Origin: Litorivicinus sp. | GTDB lineage: Bacteria; Pseudomonadota; Gammaproteobacteria; Pseudomonadales; Litorivicinaceae | Assembly (NCBI GenBank): GCA_018401755.1 | Contig: JAGYKJ010000005.1 | Coordinates: forward strand, 62,001-126,000 | Length of the DNA: 64,000 bases | Direction: 5' to 3' | Shown here: in pieces, positions 58,923 through 64,000 of the stretch | How the letters are laid out: each line of letters begins with the position of its first letter | Position numbering within the stretch: position 1 is the first letter of the stretch | The notes under the pieces: model-generated | What the model was told of the DNA's origin: nothing | Database searches by the model: none | Seen by the model: the letters and a program-made list of their open reading frames with translations, nothing else | Position numbers and translations under genes: made by a program

Positions 58923-59360
58923 ACGAAACAACATGAATAAATGGCAGCCAGCGACTGTGTAGGCCAATCTAGGACGCATTTCGACATACCACGGGGGAAT
59001 GGGAAGTTCGGCAAGAATCGGTCGATCAACAAACCACTGGGCGATGTAGGCGCCACCAAGAATTGCGAGCGCCAAGTGAACTGGCAACACCAAGAGTGTC
59101 AACCAGCCAATCAGTGCAGGAACCACCGAAATCAGCAAGCGCGATGACTGGCGCGTCCCGAGCACCAAACCTAGGCCCCAGTGCACGCCCCCCATAAACG
59201 ACAAAATGACGATGCTGTAGAGAAGAAATGCTCGCAATGCGAGCTGATGCAGATCCTCGAATAAGAGCGCCGCCAAGGCTCCCAACACAAAGGGTGCAAG
59301 CCCGAGATAGCCTAATCGCGTGCCCATGCGTTCCGCACGTGCAAACTCGTCAACAGTCAT
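58911..59360 (-). CDS. DUF3429 membrane protein
   Basis: The 149-residue protein has four hydrophobic segments, with the family pattern LGYLGLAPFVLGALAALL near 14-31 and VILSFMGGVHWGLGL near 48-62. The function is unknown. The start at 59360 shares ATGA with the stop of the photolyase-like gene, so it is the last member of the light-repair operon; upstream open frame lacks family similarity. Confidence 0.78.
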   Translation of the reverse strand: MTVDEFARAERMGTRLGYLGLAPFVLGALAALLFEDLHQLALRAFLLYSIVILSFMGGVHWGLGLVLGTRQSSRLLISVVPALIGWLTLLVLPVHLALAILGGAYIAQWFVDRPILAELPIPPWYVEMRPRLAYTVAGCHLFMLFRLLG

Positions 59361-60895
59361 TCCAACTCCAAACCCAATTGCGCACGACTGGACGTTGTAG
59401 CATAGCGAGGACGCACTTGTCGCATCTTCGATGCATGCATCCGCACTACCCGATCTCGCTCCTCCGCCATGGCATGCGTCGCGATCCAATGAGACAACCG
59501 CTGTTTCGCTTCACGCGCCATCTGCACCGGATCGCCAACGGGTGCTGGGTAGGTTTGGCCAATCCGAACCCCCAGTTTGGTTTGCAGAGAGACCGGCATA
59601 CGCCAGGGCGCGTGAATCCAATCATTCGGCACAGCCGCCAATTCAGGCACATACTGCCGAATAAACACCCCGTCTGGATCCTGATCCATGGATTGTTTGA
59701 TGGGGTTATAGATCCGATTCACATTGATCCCAGTCATCCCAGACTGCATCTGCATCTGCGAGAAATGAATCCCCGCCTCAAAGTCAACGAACCATCGCGC
59801 CATCACCTGGGCCGTACCTCGCCAATCAATGGCTAAATGATAGGCCGCTACTGCCGCCAGCATCGCGCGCATCCGAAAATTGATCCAACCCGTTTGCGCC
59901 AGGGCACGCAAACAGGCATCCACAAAGGGCCAACCCAACTGCCCCTCGGAAAACCGTGCGAGCCGATCTTGGCTGATGTCGGTCATCGGTTGATAGTCGA
60001 GAAACCCGCGATGCATCGATTCGAACTCAATCCGTGGTTCTGTTTCGAGCTTTTGTATGAAATGACAATGCCAATGCAGTCGGGAATAAAAAGAGGCCAA
60101 TCCTGAGCGCAGGCCGGATCGATCGCCACCTGCCTCAAGTGCGAGGCGCCGCTCCTGCGTCGCCTGTGCGACTTCGCGGAGACTCAGCGTTCCATACGCA
60201 AGATGCGGAGAGAGTCTTGAGCAGACACTCGCAGCTTTGACTGGAGAGGACATCCCGCGACGATAGGTCGCGGCTCGCTCCTGAAAGAATGACTGGAGCA
60301 AGGCGTATCCAGCGGATCGCCCAGAGGACTGCCAGACGACACCCTCTTCCTTGCGCGCGATTGCCTGCTGTCTTAGGACATCAATCGCGGGCTTGGGCGG
60401 CGCACCAAGACCCTGCAAGCGAGGAATCGGTGCCTGCGGCGTCTGCATCACCGCCTCCCAGTGGGTTGCCCAATTCCGTCGCTGCTTCAATCCACGAATC
60501 ACGCCATCTTGCCGGTATTCAGTCCAAGTCACAGCGCGCGCGTCACACCAGGCCGCAACACGTCGATCTCGGGCATAGGTCCAGTCAGGGCCCGTCTCTG
60601 CATGCGACCACAACCGGGAAAATCGATGCCCTTGCCATAGCGCTTCAAAGACGGCAACCACATCGCCTGACTCCACCCACAGCGGTTGACCAAGCTCGGT
60701 AAGAGCGGCGTCCAATTCCAGTAATGCGCCCGAAATCCAGGCCCACTGTCGAGCAGACGCGTAGGGCTGTTGCCAATAGTCAGGTTCGATGCAGTACAGC
60801 GGCAGAATCTTAGAGACGGATGCGGCCTGAGACAGCGGTTGCGCGTCTTGCACACGCAAATCGCGTTTAAACCAAACAACCGAGAGCGCACTCAT
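59357..60895 (-). CDS. Cryptochrome/photolyase family protein (class I-like)
   Basis: The 512 residues have the N-terminal alpha/beta domain (VVWFKRDLRVQDAQPL near 6-21) and the helical FAD domain with CSRLSPHLAYGTLSLREV near 231-248, a SFYSRLHWHCHF segment, and GWINFRMRAMLAAVAAYHLAIDWR near 345-368. HWHCHF and a C-terminal extension separate it from E. coli PhrB. It probably repairs DNA or senses light; CPD versus signalling function is open. It sits between CRY-DASH and DUF3429 genes with ATGA overlaps. Confidence 0.88.
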   Translation of the reverse strand: MSALSVVWFKRDLRVQDAQPLSQAASVSKILPLYCIEPDYWQQPYASARQWAWISGALLELDAALTELGQPLWVESGDVVAVFEALWQGHRFSRLWSHAETGPDWTYARDRRVAAWCDARAVTWTEYRQDGVIRGLKQRRNWATHWEAVMQTPQAPIPRLQGLGAPPKPAIDVLRQQAIARKEEGVVWQSSGRSAGYALLQSFFQERAATYRRGMSSPVKAASVCSRLSPHLAYGTLSLREVAQATQERRLALEAGGDRSGLRSGLASFYSRLHWHCHFIQKLETEPRIEFESMHRGFLDYQPMTDISQDRLARFSEGQLGWPFVDACLRALAQTGWINFRMRAMLAAVAAYHLAIDWRGTAQVMARWFVDFEAGIHFSQMQMQSGMTGINVNRIYNPIKQSMDQDPDGVFIRQYVPELAAVPNDWIHAPWRMPVSLQTKLGVRIGQTYPAPVGDPVQMAREAKQRLSHWIATHAMAEERDRVVRMHASKMRQVRPRYATTSSRAQLGLELE

Positions 60896-62181
60896 CGATC
60901 AAGCCACCGCGCTCGATAGATACCCTCAGGATCGTAACGGTCTGCCTGCGCAGAGAGATTGAAGAGTCGACCGCCACGTGGGTCTGGACCAACGCCCGCA
61001 ATATAGGCCCAGTTGCCCCAATTACTGGCCACGTCAAAATCAACCAACCGTGATTCAAGATAGGCCGCACCCTGGCGCCAATCCACGGCACAATGCGCAA
61101 GACATGCACTGGCCACCAATTGGCGACCGCGATTACTGAGCCAGCCGGTGGCATTCAGTTCTCGCTGGCACGCGTCGATGATGGGCTCTCCGGTTGTCCC
61201 TGCCATCCAATCATCCCAGCGCATCGATCCATCACCCCACGCAATCATGCGATCGGCCGGTCCCGCTCGAGAAAATAGCGCGTGTCCAGCTGATCGCGCA
61301 TACCAGCGAAAAAACTCCCGCCAGAGCAGTTCGAATCGAAGCCAGTAGGTGGATTCATTCGCGCCATGGGTGGATTCATAAGCGAGCGTGTCGTGCCAAA
61401 TCTGCCGAACAGAGAGGTTTCCATGGGCAAGCCACGGGGATAAACAACTGGATTGGTGTCGCCCCTCAAAAGCATTCCGAGTGTCTTTGTAGTGCGACAG
61501 GGCACCCGCTTCGAGATAATCAGACCACCAGGCTTGGCCGGCCTTTGATCCGCCATGACACGCAAATGAGACCGACTCAGCCGACGCGTGCAACGCGACA
61601 AGCTGCTGATCAAGGACTGCATGCTCACCCATGATCCCTTGGGGCCATTTCGAAGGACGCTGCCCTGGATAGTGCGGCTGACAACTGGGTGATGTCTCAA
61701 TCGCTTTTCGAAAACGGGTAAAGGTGGCGGGTACGTCTGCTCGGTCAAAGGGCAACTGTGCGGGAGTGAACAGGTCATCTGTTGCCACAGTCACCACCGG
61801 ATGGCCCAGCTTGGTGATCTCTGCATGTTCAGCAGACTCCTCAACACTCACTGGCAGATCGGTCACCACCGCCTGAATCACCCCGTGCTCCTGCACAGCC
61901 GTCAACGCAGCGCCCACATCCATCGCCAGACAGGTGAGTGGAATACCGTGCGAGGCGAGTGCCATCCGCAGCTCATAAAGACCCTCTAGACGAAACCGTT
62001 GCCAAGCAAGTCCTGTCCTCGGCATGCCCCACTGATGGGCGGTCCAGCGCCGTGGCTCAAGCAATGCAAGCGCACACAGCCGGGCATCGGCTGCCAAGGC
62101 CAGCTCGATGGCGGTCTCCAACGCAGGATTGTCCTCGAGGCGGACTGAATCACGCACCAGCCACACAACGATCTGAGTCAT
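60892..62181 (-). CDS. CRY-DASH cryptochrome
   Basis: The 429 residues match DASH cryptochromes: VVWLVRDSVRLEDNPAL near 4-20, the FAD-domain segment LSPWLAHGNLSVRQI near 251 and the diagnostic SRLVDFDVASNWGNWAYIAG near 381-400 followed by DPRGGR. DASH proteins bind FAD and an antenna and repair CPDs mainly in single-stranded DNA. The start at 62181 shares ATGA with the DUF2256 gene. Confidence 0.92.
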   Translation of the reverse strand: MTQIVVWLVRDSVRLEDNPALETAIELALAADARLCALALLEPRRWTAHQWGMPRTGLAWQRFRLEGLYELRMALASHGIPLTCLAMDVGAALTAVQEHGVIQAVVTDLPVSVEESAEHAEITKLGHPVVTVATDDLFTPAQLPFDRADVPATFTRFRKAIETSPSCQPHYPGQRPSKWPQGIMGEHAVLDQQLVALHASAESVSFACHGGSKAGQAWWSDYLEAGALSHYKDTRNAFEGRHQSSCLSPWLAHGNLSVRQIWHDTLAYESTHGANESTYWLRFELLWREFFRWYARSAGHALFSRAGPADRMIAWGDGSMRWDDWMAGTTGEPIIDACQRELNATGWLSNRGRQLVASACLAHCAVDWRQGAAYLESRLVDFDVASNWGNWAYIAGVGPDPRGGRLFNLSAQADRYDPEGIYRARWLDR

Positions 62182-62336
62182 CCTGGCATCCCCGTTTGAC
62201 GACAGCGTTTCGAGCAATAGACCACGTGATCCCAATCCTTCGCCCATTTCTTTCGCCAGGCAAAGGGCCGCTGGCAGACGGGACAGGTCTTTTCCGGCAA
62301 ATCTGATTTCTTCACAACGCCCTGCTCAGTGCGCAT
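62178..62336 (-). CDS. DUF2256 small zinc-finger protein
   Basis: The 52-residue protein has the full DUF2256 pattern: KTCPVCQRPFAWRKKWAKDW and VVYCSKRCRQ, a four-Cys knuckle with Trp-rich middle. The family is often beside photolyase or cryptochrome genes; its role is unknown. It starts inside the 3' end of the upstream photolyase gene (11 bases) and ends overlapping CRY-DASH, so it is coupled to both. Confidence 0.88.
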   Translation of the reverse strand: MRTEQGVVKKSDLPEKTCPVCQRPFAWRKKWAKDWDHVVYCSKRCRQTGMPG

Positions 62337-63891
62337 CCGATCCCCCTTCCCAGGTGAGATCATCGCCATGGGCGGCGAGATGCGCGCTAAAGCGCTGCGC
62401 ATCCACCTGGATCGCAGACGCTTTATCAGCAGACATTCGAGGAATATTTTTAAGAATCATCGCCATTCTCGGATTGGATTGAAAGCGACTGGCATGGCGC
62501 ATCAAAAAATCCCAATACAGGGTATTCAATGGACACGCATTGGTGCCAACAGTGCGCTTCACGTCGTAATGACAGCCACGGCAGTAATCACTCATACGGT
62601 CAATGTATTTGCCACTGGCACAATAGGGCTTCGAGGCCAACAGGCCACCATCTGCAAACAGTGCCATCCCTAACGTATTGGGTAATTCGACCCACTCATA
62701 GGCATCGACATAGACCGCCAAGTACCAGGCACACACCTCCTCGACAGATAATCCGGCGATCAGGGCAAAATTACCCGTTACCATCAGTCGTTGAATGTGG
62801 TGCGCATAGGCATGGTCACGGGTATTGCGAATCGCTTCGCCCATGCATCGCATCCGGGTGCGCTCAGGGTCCCAGTAGAACGCAGGCAAGGGTGCCGTTG
62901 CATCTAACGCATTGCGCGTCCCGTACTCTGGCATATAGGCCCAATACAGACCACGGACATATTCACGCCAGCCCAAAATCTGGCGGATAAAGCCCTCGAC
63001 AGCGTTCAAGGGTGCAAGCCCGTCCCGATAGGCTTGTTCGGCGCGACGACAGACGGTCAGCGGATCCAGTAACCCAAGATGCAGTGCACTCGAAATCAAC
63101 CCATGAAATACCGTATCTTGGCCGAACACCAGTGCGTCCTGGTAGGTCCCAAAGAGGGGCAATCGCTCTGTCAGAAAACACTGCAGCGCTTCTTCGGCCT
63201 GCTCTGGCGTCACGGGCCACAGCCAATCATCCATGGAGCCAAAGTGGTCGGGAAACTGCTCCGTCACCAGTGCCTTGGCATCGCGCAGATGTGGCGTCTC
63301 CGGAAAGCGTGGCGGCTTCGGGAATGTGGAGAGATGGCAGGCTTGGCGGTTGTCATGATCAAAATTCCACTGGCCACCCTCGGGCTCTTTACCGTTCATT
63401 AAAATGCCAGTGCGCTGGCGCATTTGACGATAAAAGTGTTCCATCCGCGGCTGTTTTCGGGTTGCCAAAAAGGCTGCAAACTGGGCATGTGTCGCGATAA
63501 ACCGTGTGTCCTCACAGATCTCAACCGGCACTCCAAGGCGGTCCTCAAAGGTCTCCATCTCGGCACGCAATCGCCACTCTCCGGGTTCCGTCATCACCCA
63601 GCCAGAGAACTGCCACTGCGACTGACACCGTGCCACTTCAGTCCCGATTGATTGTGTATTCGCAGGATCCGTCAGCTTGACGTAGTGTACGGATCGACCG
63701 GTGCGCCTCAGTGCGTCCGCAAAATGGCGCATCGCGGCAAAGGTGAGTGCGATTTTTTGAGGATGGTGCTTGACATATGTCGCTTCGGACCAAACTTCTA
63801 CCAACAGGACCGAGTCGTCGGTATCAAGCGTTTGCAACGCCGAGAGCGTGTGCGATAACTGATCACCGAGGATCAAACAACAACGGGCCAC
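62326..63891 (-). CDS. phrB: Fe-S bacterial cryptochrome/photolyase, probable (6-4) photolyase (PhrB type)
   Basis: The 521 residues match the FeS-BCP family, whose Agrobacterium member PhrB repairs (6-4) photoproducts. The four cluster cysteines are visible at 349, 437, 440 and 453 (MRCMGEA; YCRGC; TNACPLN), one residue off the PhrB positions 350, 438, 441 and 454. The N-terminus LILGDQLS near 6 and GWREYVRGLYWAYMP near 310 are typical. It is the first gene of the operon. Confidence 0.93.
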   Translation of the reverse strand: MARCCLILGDQLSHTLSALQTLDTDDSVLLVEVWSEATYVKHHPQKIALTFAAMRHFADALRRTGRSVHYVKLTDPANTQSIGTEVARCQSQWQFSGWVMTEPGEWRLRAEMETFEDRLGVPVEICEDTRFIATHAQFAAFLATRKQPRMEHFYRQMRQRTGILMNGKEPEGGQWNFDHDNRQACHLSTFPKPPRFPETPHLRDAKALVTEQFPDHFGSMDDWLWPVTPEQAEEALQCFLTERLPLFGTYQDALVFGQDTVFHGLISSALHLGLLDPLTVCRRAEQAYRDGLAPLNAVEGFIRQILGWREYVRGLYWAYMPEYGTRNALDATAPLPAFYWDPERTRMRCMGEAIRNTRDHAYAHHIQRLMVTGNFALIAGLSVEEVCAWYLAVYVDAYEWVELPNTLGMALFADGGLLASKPYCASGKYIDRMSDYCRGCHYDVKRTVGTNACPLNTLYWDFLMRHASRFQSNPRMAMILKNIPRMSADKASAIQVDAQRFSAHLAAHGDDLTWEGGSDAH

Positions 63892-63920
63892 GAGGGTCCT
63901 CCCACTTTGAGGTTACGTTC

Positions 63921-64000
63921 ATGCATCGATTTCATTTTGCACTCTGCATCGTAGGAGCCACCATCGCCATGTCCAGTGAAGCCGCCGAACCTAAGTGCCC
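63921..64000 (+). CDS. Secreted protein, N-terminal fragment (truncated by window)
   Basis: ATG 63921 opens a frame to the window end giving 26 residues, MHRFHFALCIVGATIAMSSE and then AAEPKCP. This is a signal peptide with predicted cleavage after SSEA or AA; the Cys after the site may be structural. It is divergent from the photolyase operon. Nothing more can be said. Confidence 0.55.
   Translation, partial: MHRFHFALCIVGATIAMSSEAAEPKC

Overview
The window looks like a chromosomal segment of a gammaproteobacterium, probably free-living or marine, with moderate GC. The support is gene content and order: rnfABCDGE followed by nth, ybbA/ybbP beside tesA, lolC-lolD, single-chain purL with mltF and tadA, and guaB-guaA divergent from xseA. 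I cannot name a genus from sequence alone.

Layout. 0-9.5 kb: the 3' end of a DUF2062 gene, LolCD, a CobD/AmpE-like membrane protein, a cobalamin riboswitch driving a BtuB-type TonB-dependent receptor and a small membrane protein, then folD, purU, dcd and an Mrp/ApbC Fe-S carrier. 9.5-20.2 kb: metG, the complete Rnf electron-transport operon with nth, argG, pyrC and rnt. 20.2-35.2 kb: a LuxR-type response regulator, acetyl-CoA synthetase, a SCO copper chaperone, the YbbAP exporter with tesA, dgt, rsmJ, purL, mltF and tadA. 53.75-58.9 kb: guaA, guaB, xseA and an M23 peptidase. 58.9-63.9 kb: a tightly overlapping five-gene operon with three different photolyase/cryptochrome proteins, a DUF2256 zinc-finger protein and a DUF3429 membrane protein.

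The segment between tadA and guaA (about 35.2-53.75 kb) is the accessory part. In other gammaproteobacteria such as Pseudomonas, purL-mltF-tadA lies only a few genes from guaA-guaB-xseA. Here the gap holds an unassigned metabolic cluster (class V aminotransferase, ornithine-cyclodeaminase-like reductase, 4,5-dihydroxyphthalate-decarboxylase-like protein, cupin, TauE/SafE and two EamA transporters), a decayed rlmJ with an IS3-type transposase scrap at its start, and a phosphate-starvation-type PhnD-C-E-E importer behind a Pho box.

Next to guaA (47.8-53.75 kb) lies the most unusual structure. Five different toxin-antitoxin modules (RelE/XRE, RelE/HigA, ParDE, VapBC, HipBA) sit in units mostly of about 1 kb. 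The units are separated by sites that each copy the last codons of guaA (core TNCCCACTC or a close variant) with TGCCAG-like and ACCATG-like direct repeats beside them. A second, 245-bp copy of the guaA 3' end lies inside the array. The organisation fits tandem, head-to-tail insertion of very small elements that carry no integrase at the guaA 3' end. No recombinase gene is visible in the window, so an enzyme acting in trans is inferred. I regard this array as the candidate undescribed system.
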